This document shows positions 54,755 through 64,000 of a DNA stretch of 64,000 bases, piece by piece. Where the stretch lies: positions 5,108,333 through 5,172,332 of the forward strand of contig NC_047078.1 of assembly GCF_902459465.1 (NCBI RefSeq). Direction: 5' to 3'. Each line of letters opens with the position of its first letter. Position 1 is the first letter of the stretch. Both the position numbers and the translations under genes were made by a program. The DNA is from Asterias rubens. Taxonomy: Eukaryota > Echinodermata > Asteroidea > Forcipulatida > Asteriidae. The notes below the pieces were generated by a model. That model saw only the letters and a program-made list of their open reading frames with translations, was not told the origin of the DNA and ran no database searches.

Positions 54755-54905
54755 CATGTTCGTGTAGAAAGAGATAGATGGTGCATGATGTGAGCCAGTG
54801 TAATAATAAGCCATTCAGAATCCTGTTGTTATAATGTGTGTTCAACGTCTCTTACGTAACTACGCAAAATCTTGCCACAATCAAGTGACATAGCAACTGT
54901 CTCAC
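54755..54905 (+). repeat. Shortened copy of the retroelement leader at 19160-19475
   Basis: TGTAGAAAGAG, ATGGTGCATGATGTGA, CCAGTGTAA, TTCAGAA(C/T)C, TTGT, TTCAC/TTCAACGTCTCTTACGTAACTA and CTTGCC recur in order with deletions. Confidence 0.55.
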
Positions 54906-54998
54906 TAGTCTGAGAAATTCAAACTTAAGTGGTAACTTGTGATCAAGCACGTCATTGTACCATTATTTTAAAATCTCAAGTAGCTTATTTTTAACGTC

Positions 54999-55969
54999 CT
55001 CAGTCTACCCGCAACCCATGCGTTAATAAGCTTATTTGCCGGGTTTTATCTGCCGTATTTGGTGTGGTTTATCATGCGTGACCTCGGTTTGAATATATAA
55101 CTAGTCCAAAGGGCTTCTGAAATCCAGTCTTTTTCGGCCTTATCTGAAAAGTATTGACAGAAATATTGAAGCAGTAAATTGAAATGAAGAGCATATCTGT
55201 CGTTTTGTATGAAATAAATCGGTGCAACTCAAATTTAAAAAAAGAGAAATTTGTACGTAAAAAATGGCTTCGAAAAGAAAGAAAACGAGTCACAAAAACA
55301 CGGCAAACTTTCCCGTTATGAATGTCGGCAACAGTCCCCAATTAGTATATATGGATATATTATTTCATACTCTTCCCAGAAATTAGCTGAATGAGTTGAA
55401 TCTGGGTGGTTGGCTCATTGTATACAGGGTCTTTTGTTATTGACTAACGCTGGCTTGGCGGTCTCGGCACCATAGCCTAGAAAAACAGCAAGCTGCCACA
55501 TCAATGGATGATGTCATCGTCAGCCAATCACCGTGCAGGAAAACCATGAGGTTTAATGGTTGTTTTTTCGTAACGGGAGTTTTGGACTACCGGTGGAAAT
55601 CGCTGTATCCTGACTGGACTAGCTACGATCCGGTCTCGCTTTTAACATTTCCGGGAAGAATATGAAATAATCTATCGATATACACTAATTGGGGACTGTT
55701 GCCGACATTCATAACGGGAAAATTTGCCGTGTTTTTGTGACTTGTTTTCTTTCTTTTTGAATCCATATTTTAAATACAATTTTCTCTTTTTACAATTTGA
55801 ATTGCACCAATTTGTTTTCATACATAACGACAGATATGCTCTTCGTTTCAATTTACTGATACATTATTATGATTGAGACTTTTCAGAAAAGGCCGAAAAT
55901 GACCTAATAAACGATGAATAATTTGCAGATAAAAGGACACGAAATTTAGTGACCTGCGGGTTGACTGTC
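54999..55969. mobile_element. Large foldback element, 970 bp
   Basis: Arms of about 270 bp (about 55105-55390 and 55655-55905) are inverted copies sharing CCCCAATTAGT and TTGCCGACATTCATAACGGG (right arm). Outer ends TCCTCAGTCTACCCGCA and TGCGGGTTGACTGTCC are imperfect inverted repeats. The centre is single-copy sequence of about 260 bases. Non-coding. Confidence 0.78.
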
Positions 55970-56017
55970 CTAGCATGGTCCCAGTAAGCAGCAAAAGGGA
56001 CACCGGTCGTCTACAGC

Positions 56018-56165
56018 AATTGGAGACTTTCAGGACGCTTGGTGTCGGCAGACTTACCAGGTAAAATACATTGTTCTTGGTAATGTGTGCATGCTCAGAA
56101 CTACGTAAACAATGGAAATTTACCTGTTAAGTCTGCTGCCACCTAGCGCCTCAAAGTCTCATGAT
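56018..56165. mobile_element. Short MITE with GGTGGCAGCAGACTTA-type arms
   Basis: GAGACTTTCAGGACGCTTGG, GTCGGCAGACTTACCAGGTA at the left mirror TACCTGTTAAGTCTGCTGCC and ACCTAGCGCCTCAAAGTCTC at the right. Confidence 0.7.
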
Positions 56166-56613
56166 TGTAACTTAATTAATTTCAACGTTATTATAAGAGT
56201 TTTGCTTTAAGGTGTTTTCCTTTCTTTTCTGTTTTTCGGTCATCCGTGTTAACCTTTTCTGCATTCTGTGTTTTAAATATGGAAAGAAAATCGAAACCTT
56301 TTACTACCCTTAACCCTGTACATAGCTGTTATCTGAGCCGTTTATTTTGATAGGTAGAGAAGAAAAATAAATTGGAGCAAATTTTCAAGAAAGGAGATAA
56401 CAGTTGTTTCTCCTGCAAGGTAAATGTTGCGCATGTTTGTAAAAGGTGGGAACTTCACCACTTCTCGCTTTGCTTTGTTTCCAATCGACCAGCACTTCCC
56501 TCACTAAGCCGATAGAACTGCTACTGGTTCTGCAGTTTCTTAACATGGTTTAAGAACAACTTGTCACATTTTATCATAGTGTAAAAGATATTCGCCATTA
56601 TTTTAATTACACA

Positions 56614-56656
56614 ATGGATTTCTCAGTCTTTTTAATTGTTGGAATTATGTTTCAAG
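56614..56656 (+). CDS. Gene C exon 1: signal peptide
   Basis: ATG in ACACAATGGAT, hydrophobic DFSVFLIVGIMFQ, donor GTAAGT in phase 1. Same length and phase as gene B exon 1. Confidence 0.8.
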
Positions 56657-59600
56657 GTAAGTCGAGTGTAAATATTATAGAAAAATTATCGTGCACAAAA
56701 TTATTAATAATAGTTTGAGTCTTTAGTTGAAAAGCTACCTTGAAATAAATAGATATGATGCAGTGTCGGAAACAAAAGCACGTCAACGAACGAAAGCATT
56801 GTTGTCAGTGCTTAGCTGAGGTGAAATATTTATTAAGAGTTCAACTTAAAGATAAATGTATACTTCTTTGTATTTTGAACAGGTGGCGTCTCTTTTGGGA
56901 ACATCACGATAGACATGCCACTAGTCGTCTCAGTTTTTGAAGGTGACGACGTAGAATTAGAATGCAAGGCTCGGTATGCGAATGGTACATTGATTCAACC
57001 ATGTTGTGACTCAGTACTCCAATGGTTTGTTGTGTTGGAAAACACGGAAGTTGTTTTTGTTGCAGGATGTGGTAGAGTGGTGTCGTTCAAGTACAAGACT
57101 GTGGAATTTAATCAAGACAATGGCAATCTAACAATATTGGATATAGGCCTTGCAGATGATGCCGTGGTTAAGTGTACAGTGTTGGGATTATTCGCCAGTT
57201 ACTCAAACATGACACATCTTAAAGTTAAAAAAGGTAAGTGTTTACCTCAAAAAGAATGGAATCTTCAAGTTGAATTTATCACCTTTTCTTATTATACCAA
57301 TATTACTAAAATTTTGTCTGACAGAAATTACCAACACTTTTTGTTGCTAAATAAGGACACACTCATACGAAACATTTAGCAAATTTATGTTGAAAAACAT
57401 TTCATCTGTCATAATTAACTAGCCCTAATTCAAATATATTGTTAAAGATAGTTTAAATGTCGAAAATGTCATTACGTGTTTACTTGTTGATTTAGGGTTT
57501 GTCCTTAACGAAAAGCTCAAACTGTAAACGTAGGCCTACGTTTGCCACAATTTACCCTTTTTAATATTGGGGTTTTTGCATACAGTTTAAAGACACTGGA
57601 CACTATTAGTAATTGTCAAAGATCAGTCTTCTCAGTTGGTGTATCTCAACACATGCATAAAATAACAAACCTGTGAAAATTTGAGATCAATCGGTCGTCG
57701 AAGTGGCGAGATAATAGTGAAAGAAAAAACACCCTTGTCACACGAAGTTGTGTGCTTTTAGATGGTTGATTTCGAGACCTCAAATTCTAAATCTGAGGTC
57801 TCGAAATCAAATTCGTGGAAAATTACTTCTTTCTCGAAAACTACTCCACTTCAGAGGGAGCCGTTTCTCATTCAACCTCACCCCATTACTCGCTACTAAG
57901 TAAGTTTAATAATTATTTGTAGTAATTACCATTAGTGTCCACGGCCTTTAAGGCAGTGTCGTTAAAATAGATGTTTCCTTTTAGATTTAGGGTTGTCATG
58001 TTAGTTAAGTTGAAATGTTCTAAATTGGTGTAAGCCTGCTTTATCAATTGTGGGTTTATATATACTATTAAACATGCTACATGATACCGTTTTTTAAACG
58101 TATCGGACTCTAATTTGTATAGCAGTAAAGACGAAACGAAACTTAATTCAATTTTCCAAAGATCAGTGCTGTATGTTAACAACGAAACGCTCACACTGTT
58201 AACTTACTTAATTAATGACACCGTACATAACATTCTGTCACATTTCCAACCACGTTTTTTATATAAAAAATAATGATAACATTTATGATAAAATGTTGGT
58301 ATTTTTTGTGCGTTTTTTGGTTTTTTTTTTTTAACAGTCTTAAAAAGAAATCGAATGACCCTTTTCAGTAGCATTCGATTTCGTGTGAAATAGAATAGGC
58401 TGGTGGTTAAATTGGCTGCTCATTTTCCGAAATTGACCGAGAAAACCTATAGTTTGCAAGGAAAACGTACGTGATCATTGTGTAAAAAGGCCATTTTGGT
58501 GACAAGAAGGAAAACTTACCCCGTGGGAAGGGGATGCTCCCTTATCATCCTACATAATTGACAACGCACAACTGATCTAAGAAGTTTCGCGTATGAGTGT
58601 CACTGAACCACATCATGCTGCAGTGACGCATTACATCTGCAAACTTACCACACCCTTTTTACAATGAAACTTTGTGCTACATTTCTAAAAACATGTCAGA
58701 AAAGAGAATTAATATCATTATTCATTTTTTGTTTTTTTATCGGTGTATGGGTAAAAAATAAAAAATTAATATTCTTTTTCCCGATGCAAATTTAACATTT
58801 CTTATATCATTATTTATTGTGTATAATGTTTTCTTAATGCCAACTTTCTTAATAGCGTTCATTGTGTTTTCTTAAAGCAAACTTTGGTGTTCAGACTGAT
58901 GGAAAACTTACTCCAGTAGAAGGGGAGAGTGCTACCTTACCGTGCTCTGTGATCGACAGCGGCACAACTGACAAGAGGAACTTCACCTTTGAGTGGTCAC
59001 TCAACGACACCATACTGCAGTCGTGCAATCCATCAAGCGAGGTCTTTCATTCCGACCAGAGGGAGAAGTACGCGCTTCATCACGGCAAGACAAGCTGTAA
59101 TCTTACGATTCTAAACTTGAGCTTGAAGGACGAAGGAAGATACCAATGTGACGTTCATGACTCCTTCTACAACCAGTCCAACTACAATTCTACAACAATT
59201 GGCTTCGGCGGTAAGTTTGCAAAGTAACGATTATTCATTTAAACAAAGTTGTGATACCAGGTCGAATGCTCGTATCGTGACGCTATTAAAGTATTCAAGT
59301 TGCAACCATCCTGGACCATGATAATATTTTTCTTCTATTAGTTTTAGTTTAAACTCTTACACCTACAGTATGTCAGGCTTATAATGTGGTTCAAAATGTG
59401 GCATAATCTCTATCAACGATCCTTGCGGGCTGGATAAAGGGAAGCATGCTTGACTTCAATCACTGCCTTTACCCTAATGTTTGCTGGACCTACTCGTTAA
59501 GATAGTGTATCAAGAAAAGCAATATTCTCAAAGACTATGTTGTTATTCTTGTCTCTTTACTGAAGCAAGACACAGCACAACATTCAACAAGACAAATTTT

Positions 59601-62535
59601 GTGACAGTGGAAAAATACTGAACAAGCTACTCACACAATGGATACAGTCGAAGGCCTATATTGAGACACCGCCTAATTTTATTTTAATATGAAATTTATG
59701 TTTGGATATCATTAACAGATCAGCCGGCATCGATCACAACATTGCCAGCAACAACAGACTTGAACGAAGGTCAAACAACGGGCATAAGCAGTTTGACACT
59801 GAAAACGGGACAAGGTTAATCAACTTTAAATGGTGCAAAGGTCGTGGGTTCGAATCCCACCCGAGTCTTCTGAGACGAAAATTATGTTCGTGCATTGTTT
59901 TACTCCTTTCTGAAATACTAGAGCAAGTCATGGTTTTTGAGAAATGAGTAAAACAAATGAACTCGGGTGGGACTCGAACCTACGACCTTTGCACAATCAA
60001 GCATCAAGTAATATTTTAAGGGAAGCTTTCAGTCATCATAATCTTTAAACCGTGGAAGTTTAATTCAAATCTGTGGACATTGTGTTTTGTGTCCTACAAA
60101 AAAAAGTACCTAAAGCCCCTTAAAAGCAATGTGTGTTTTGAACTCGTAATTATGTGTTTCAAGGGTCTGGAGCTACTCCGTTGGATACCATTTCTCGGAA
60201 AGACATTGTTTTGATCACAGCGGTGTCATCCGGACTTGTATTGGTCGCAATAAGCCTCCTGGTTGTCGCATCGAGACTCCGTAAAGATCGTAAGGACCTG
60301 TTATGTTTATTGATTTAGGGATCTCTAAATTTGGAAATAGTAGTTTTTCCAAACGAATTTCAGAAAATCCGTAAAAGTTTATAACGCGCATTTTGAATTT
60401 ATGTCTTTAGTACTTACTCACTCTATGACTAGGGTTTCTTTTTGCTGTTAAATGTATTCATTTTAATTTTGTTTTTATTCAGTTGTGTTTCAGTCAATAA
60501 TCTAAATTTAATGGCCATTCAAGAGCATACTGCGAGGATTCTTAAAGGCAGTGGACACTATTAATAATTACTCTTAATGATTAATATCATCACACATTAC
60601 TTGGCAACGAGCAAAGGAGAGCTGTTAATAGTATAAAGCATTGAAAGAAACGACTCCATCTGAAGTAACGTCGTTTTCGAGAAAGAAGGTATTTCTCCTT
60701 AAAATGTTTGAAGATCTGGCTTCGGGAGCTCAGCTGAGGTCTCGAATTCAAGGCATCTGAAAGCACACAACATCTTGAGCGACAAGAGTGTTTTTTCTTC
60801 TATTATTCTCTCGCAACTTCGCGGACAATTGAGCTCAAATTTTCTCAGGTTTGTTATTTTGTGCATATGTTTATATACACCAAGTGAGAAGACTGGTCTT
60901 TAACAATTACCAATAGTGTATAGTACACTATTGGTAATTGTCAAATACCAGTCTTCTCACTTGGTGTATCTCAACATAATTATGCATAAAAAAAAACGTG
61001 AAAATTTGAGCTCGATTGGTCGTCGGAGTTGCAAGATAACTATAAAAGAAGAAAAAAATCCTTGTCACACAAAGTTGTGTGCTTTTAGATGCTTGATTTC
61101 AAGACCTTAAATTCTAAACTTGAGGCCTCGAAATCAAATTCGTGGAAAATTACTACTTTCTCGAAAACTAGGTACTTCGGAAGGAGCCGTTTCTCAAAAT
61201 GTTTTATACTAGCAACCTCTCCCCATTACTCGTTACCAAGTGAGGTTTTATGCTGATAATTATTTGAGTAATTACCAATAGTGTCCAGTGTCTTTAAGCA
61301 TGTCTGGTTGGCATAGCTCTCCTTGTTACATCTCCGGTTCAGAGAGATGGAAGCATGGTTATTATCAAAACATTAAAAATCTTTTACCCAAATGTTTCTG
61401 TTTTTTCCAGGTCAATCTGCTGTCCAGATCAACCAAACGTAAGTAACTCTGAAATTAGTACAACATCCATTTATTTGTTAATTGCATTAATTTATATTTT
61501 ATTTTTGAAGTTTTATTATTATAATATGATTATTATTATGAAGTTGCTTGTTTGTTGTTTGTTTGGTGAAGATAAAGCAAATCGAGGAAGTTCAAAATCA
61601 AGGAGGAAATTGCTCATATAGGAGAAAAGAGAAACTTCAGTAAAACAAATTTCAAAAATCAGAAATCATTCTCCATTAAATATACTGAGCAAACTGTATA
61701 ATTAAACAACACAACCACCTGTTAATTAAACCACACCGGCTCTTTTTAGAGCCACCACTCCCTCAAAGGAGATTACATCCGCAAGTTTACTATTTAGTAT
61801 TTATAGTTACTTCTTAACAAAATCTTGTTTAAACAGCAATGATGCGAACAGAGCTACTGTGACTTTCAGACGAGCCCCTTCACCAGGAAGCATTCGAATT
61901 GGACCCAATCTGTCAGGCAGATTTGAAGTCCAAGGTAAACAAGAAATTATACATAATGAAATCAATAATACTGTTCAAGTTATAAATTATTTTCTGAATG
62001 AACTGGCCTTCATTTTTTGCAAAACAGCCACAAATCAATTTAAAAGGTGTTAGTAGGATTTTAAAAATATTTGCATGGAGTAAACACGATATAGAAAGGT
62101 TAAGACAATGTAAAAACCATTTAAAAGGTCATGATATCCGTTTAAGGAAGAAGAAAAAATCGATTTAAAACACGTCTTCTTTGTGTGTCTGTTTTAACTA
62201 AAAGAGGCAGTTGTTTTGTGTTTACTTTTTAAGAATGTTACTGTTTGTTACCCCCAAAAACATAAAGTTTAGTTCAAAAAAATTTTCTGCGTGTATCCGT
62301 TGAAACTATGGAAACCTTTATTTTGTATACCGTTTGCTTAGATGCAGAAACGGCTTACGAAGAAGTCAGGGAGATTGGCGACCATGCAACATCGACAGCC
62401 GATAATCATAACGTCATAGCCCATACATATGCTGAGACGAGGCTGTCTTTGGCTGAAAGGGAAGATGAAGCCCCAAGCCATCCCCCACCGCCTCGTGGGA
62501 TTTTTAACCAACCACCTCATTGGATGTGGCAATGA
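56614..62535 (+). CDS. Gene C: two-Ig type I receptor with ITSM-type tail, paralogue of gene B
   Basis: Eight exons: 56614-56656, 56883-57233, 58878-59210, 59719-59814 (probable), 60164-60289, 61411-61438, 61837-61934, 62342-62535. All GT-AG and in frame, 422 residues (390 without the probable stalk exon). Order: signal peptide (MDFSVFLIVGIMF), Ig1 (about 15-131), Ig2 (about 132-242), Thr-rich stalk, transmembrane helix, tail. The tail carries ETAYEEV (Tyr364; fits TxYxx[VI]), HTYAETRL (Tyr388, off consensus) and PPPPRGIF. It lacks gene B's three-motif tail, using a different terminal exon after the shared 28-base and 98-base exons. Probably a signalling receptor with one main SH2 docking site. 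Ligand unknown. Confidence 0.82.
56883..57233 (+). CDS. Gene C exon 2: first Ig domain
   Basis: Acceptor TTGAACAG, donor GTAAGT, 351 bases. VELECKARYANGTLIQPC, LQWFVVLENTE, VAGCGRVVSF and NLTILDIGLADDAVVKCTV. It is close to gene B exon 2, with the same four Cys and with Val in place of the F-strand Tyr. Confidence 0.83.
57597..57951. mobile_element. Palindromic TTAA MITE (GGACACTATTAG family)
   Basis: TTAAAGACACTGGACACTAT at the left, TAGTGTCCACGGCCTTTAA at the right, centre GAGACCTCAAATTCTAAATC followed by TGAGGTCTC. In intron 2 of gene C. Confidence 0.85.
57952..58877. other. Rest of gene C intron 2
   Basis: AT-rich sequence. No exon or element recognised. Confidence 0.45.
58878..59210 (+). 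CDS. Gene C exon 3: second Ig domain
   Basis: Acceptor TTCTTAAAG, donor GTAAGT, 333 bases, phase 1 to 1. ESATLPCSVIDSGTTDKRNF, FTFEWSLND, LQSCNPSSEV, KTSCNLTILNLSLKDEGRYQ and CDVHD. Two disulphides are likely. Confidence 0.84.
59719..59814 (+). CDS. Gene C probable stalk exon
   Basis: Acceptor ATTAACAG, donor GTTAAT, 96 bases, phase 1 to 1 and therefore optional without frame loss. It codes DQPASITTLPATTDLNEGQT followed by TGISSLTLKTGQ, a Thr/Ser/Pro-rich sequence fitting an O-glycosylated stalk. Gene B has no equivalent. The weak donor and the adjoining tRNA-like repeat are reasons for caution. Confidence 0.5.
59825..60002. repeat. Inverted pair of tRNA B-box-like sequences
   Basis: GTGCAAAGGTCGTGGGTTCG followed by AATCCCACCCGAGT (about 59833-59868) is inverted at about 59961-59996 (ACTCGGGTGGGACTCGAACC, then TACGACCTTTGCAC). 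GGTTCGAATCC is a B-box consensus. No A box or cloverleaf is formed, so this is a SINE-derived foldback rather than a tRNA gene. Confidence 0.6.
60164..60289 (+). CDS. Gene C exon 5: transmembrane helix
   Basis: Acceptor GTTTCAAG, donor GTAAGG, 126 bases, phase 1 to 1. DIVLITAVSSGLVLVAISLL followed by VVA is the helix and SRLRKDR the stop-transfer. Confidence 0.83.
60542..61297. mobile_element. Two GGACACTATTGG-family MITEs joined end to end
   Basis: The first (60542-60921) starts TTAAAGGCAGTGGACACTAT and ends ATTACCAATAGTGTA. The second (60922-61297) starts TACACTATTGGTAATTGTCA and ends AATAGTGTCCAGTGTCTTTAA. They meet at the palindrome CCAATAGTGTATAGTACACT. In intron 5 of gene C. Confidence 0.8.
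61411..61438 (+). CDS. Gene C exon 6: 28-base microexon
   Basis: Acceptor TTTTTTCCAG, donor GTAAGT, phase 1 to 2. RQSAVQINQT matches gene B exon 5 in length, phase and pattern. Confidence 0.74.
61837..61934 (+). CDS. Gene C exon 7: cytoplasmic
   Basis: Acceptor GTTTAAACAG, donor GTAAAC, 98 bases, phase 2 to 1. NDANRATVTFRRAPSPGSIR is a basic, Ser-rich segment aligned to gene B exon 6. Confidence 0.76.
62342..62535 (+). CDS. Gene C terminal exon: ITSM-type motif and polyproline end
   Basis: Acceptor GTTTGCTTAG, stop TGA at 62533-62535. DAETAYEEVREIG, VIAHTYAETRLSLAERED and HPPPPRGIFNQPP. TAYEEV fits TxYxx[VI]. It has a second copy at 48874-49091. The EDEAP..PPPPRGIF end is shared with gene B. 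Confidence 0.8.
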
Positions 62536-62667
62536 GCACTACGTCAGAGGCCCTTTTCGAAACCACGGCTTCGGCTTTGGATTCGGCTCGTGCTAGCTTG
62601 GCCCTGCTTTGATAATATTGTGCATGCTTGAGTATGCGCTCAGGGCTTCAGACGAGCCTAATCAGTG

Positions 62668-63137
62668 ATTTCGAGACCTCAGATTTAGAGTTTTGAGGTT
62701 TCGAAATCAACCATCTAAACAAACACAACTTCGTGTGACAAGGGTGTTTTTTCTTTCACTTTTATCTCGCAGATTCGATGACCGATCGAGCTCAAATAGT
62801 GTCCACTGTCTTTAAAGACTATTGGTAATTTTCAAAGACTAGTCTTCTCACTTGGTGTATCTCAACACATGCGTAAAATAACAAACCTGTGAAAATTTGA
62901 GCTCAATCGGTCGTCGAAGTTGCGAGATAATAATGAGAGAAAAACACCCTTGTCACACGAAGTTGTGCGCTTTCAGATGCTTGATTTCGAGACCCCAAAT
63001 TCTAAATCTGAGGTCTTGAAATCCAATTCGTGAAAAATTGCTTCTTTCTCGAACACTACATAACTTCAGAAGGAGCCGTTTCTCACAATGTTTTATACCA
63101 TTAACCTCTCACTATTACTCCTCACCAAGAAAGGTAA
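62668..63137. mobile_element. Compound GGACACTATTGG-family MITE, copy of 50950-51405
   Basis: The first piece ends TGTCCACTGTCTTTAA at about 62814. The second follows with AGACTATTGGTAATTTTCAA and runs to CACTATTACTCCTCACCAAG. Order and junction are the same as at 50950-51405. Confidence 0.78.
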
Positions 63138-63487
63138 CTACATTTGTTTCAATAACAGACAAATCAGACAAACAAAAATGAGAACAATACTTTATAAGGA
63201 AATTCTGTTAAATAATAGCTTTGGATTGAGATTTTCTCGACTAATTAATTAATTAAATTTTTTTATTTATTAAAAAATGTCATTGCAGCTTGCCACTGAT
63301 TTGCGACATAATGTACAATCTTTAAAAATATTGCAATAATTATTAAAAAGCTTTACAATAAAAAAATACAGAGTGAGGGTAATCAGGTAGATTTAAACAG
63401 AAGATATTCTTTGAAAATGATAGCTTTGGATTGAGATTTTGTGGACTAATAAGGTAGATTTAAACAAATGAGAGCGTTATGCACTAA
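63138..63487. other. 3' flank of gene C, duplicated flank start
   Basis: AT-rich. AATGAGAGCGTTATGCACTA at 63466-63485 is the start of the flank unit seen at 51500 and 44660, then it jumps straight to the repeat at 63488. Confidence 0.5.
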
Positions 63488-64000
63488 CAGTTCCTTTTGT
63501 TCAGATACCAAATTGACATTTTGTAATGACTATTTAGTACATTTTTTCTCATCAAATGACACTCCTTTAGTATTTAATTTCACAGCCCTGGTCAGAGAAC
63601 ACAAGACTGGGTTGAGTTGCCTTTTTGGGTGTAGCCAGGCAACATCTTGTGTGTGGAGGGCTAAGGCTTGGCATACTCGGTTGATGATTGTATTGGTGCG
63701 CTGCATGCTAGTTACGATTTCATGTAAGTTTTCTTGATTATTTAGAGGGTATTTCTAAAGTTTCAGCATGGCCATTGTATTTAACTATTAGTTCTGTACC
63801 AGCCACAGCTTCTCTACATTTAGTTTGTCCCACAATATTCTGTTTTAATACTTGCATCTTTAGTAGAACTTTCAATGCATATTTTCTGTTGTATCTCCAC
63901 CTCGTAGTTTAAGTATTTGGTGTAAGCTTTTCAGATCAGTAATTAAATTGCTATTTTGTGGCTGGAAATGAAAGCCACCAAAAAACTGTGGTTGGTTCTG
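63488..64000. repeat. Repeat shared with 53094-53614, copy 2
   Basis: It runs off the window. One + frame is open through 63737 (LTFCNDYLVHFFSSNDTPLV, FTALVREHKTGLSCLFGCSQ) but is interrupted in the other copy. No domain is recognised. Confidence 0.8.

Noticed and set aside
59830..59870. tRNA gene candidate (GGTTCGAATCC)
   Set aside because: Only a B box is present, with no A box, anticodon arm or acceptor pairing, and an inverted copy follows. It is SINE-derived.
1..64000. CRISPR array, bacterial operon or phage content
   Set aside because: Introns, SINEs, a Penelope-like element and non-LTR elements show a eukaryotic genome. No spaced direct repeats of CRISPR type were seen.

Overview
This is a metazoan genomic window with intron-rich genes, GT-AG splice sites, AT-rich introns and a dense load of transposable elements. 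The tRNA-derived SINE at about 420-660 and the many palindromic TTAA-flanked elements (core like GGACACTATTGGTAATT) look like those I associate with echinoderm genomes, probably a sea star. That assignment rests on recognition, not on a search.

The cellular content is a small cluster of immunoglobulin-superfamily type I membrane receptors, all on the + strand and all built from phase-1 exons. Gene A (1-7768, cut by the window start) has Ig-domain exons, a transmembrane helix and a short basic tail without tyrosine. Gene B (23457-41552, nine exons, about 497 residues) has a signal peptide, two four-cysteine Ig domains, a transmembrane helix and a long tail. That tail carries two ITIM sequences (VMYTSV, LVYADL), one ITSM-type sequence (TQYAAI) and a polyproline end. 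Gene C (56614-62535, eight exons, about 422 residues) is its paralogue, with the same two Ig domains but a different tail holding one ITSM-type sequence (TAYEEV) and the same PPPPRGIF-type end. An open orphan copy of the gene C terminal exon lies at 48874-49091. A decayed inverted copy of gene B's last two exons lies at 11866-13058 on the minus strand. Shared flanks at about 44.66, 51.5 and 63.46 kb suggest that the cluster grew by serial local duplication. Taken together this looks like an invertebrate inhibitory or paired-receptor family, and it is the most interesting content of the window.

The introns and spacers are filled by mobile elements. There is a near-complete Penelope-like element (25281-29455) with an uninterrupted RT plus GIY-YIG ORF, inverted terminal repeats and a 13-bp target duplication, inside intron 2 of gene B. 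Two copies of a TTAA-target DNA transposon (7950-11016 and 33486-36980) carry a decayed transposase, the second copy inside an intron of gene B. Non-LTR retrotransposon pieces occur at 12118-12930, 14440-17240, 41590-41975 and 49340-49900. A retroelement leader with a gag-like start lies at 19020-20060. Many MITEs and foldback elements are nested in one another.

Layout: 0-7.8 kb gene A with MITEs; 8-11 kb transposon copy 1; 11.9-13.1 kb inverted pseudo-tail; 14.4-17.2 kb retrotransposon pieces; 17.3-23.4 kb repeats; 23.4-41.6 kb gene B; 41.6-48.6 kb repeats; 48.9 kb orphan tail exon; 49-56 kb repeats; 56.6-62.5 kb gene C; 62.6-64 kb duplicated flank.
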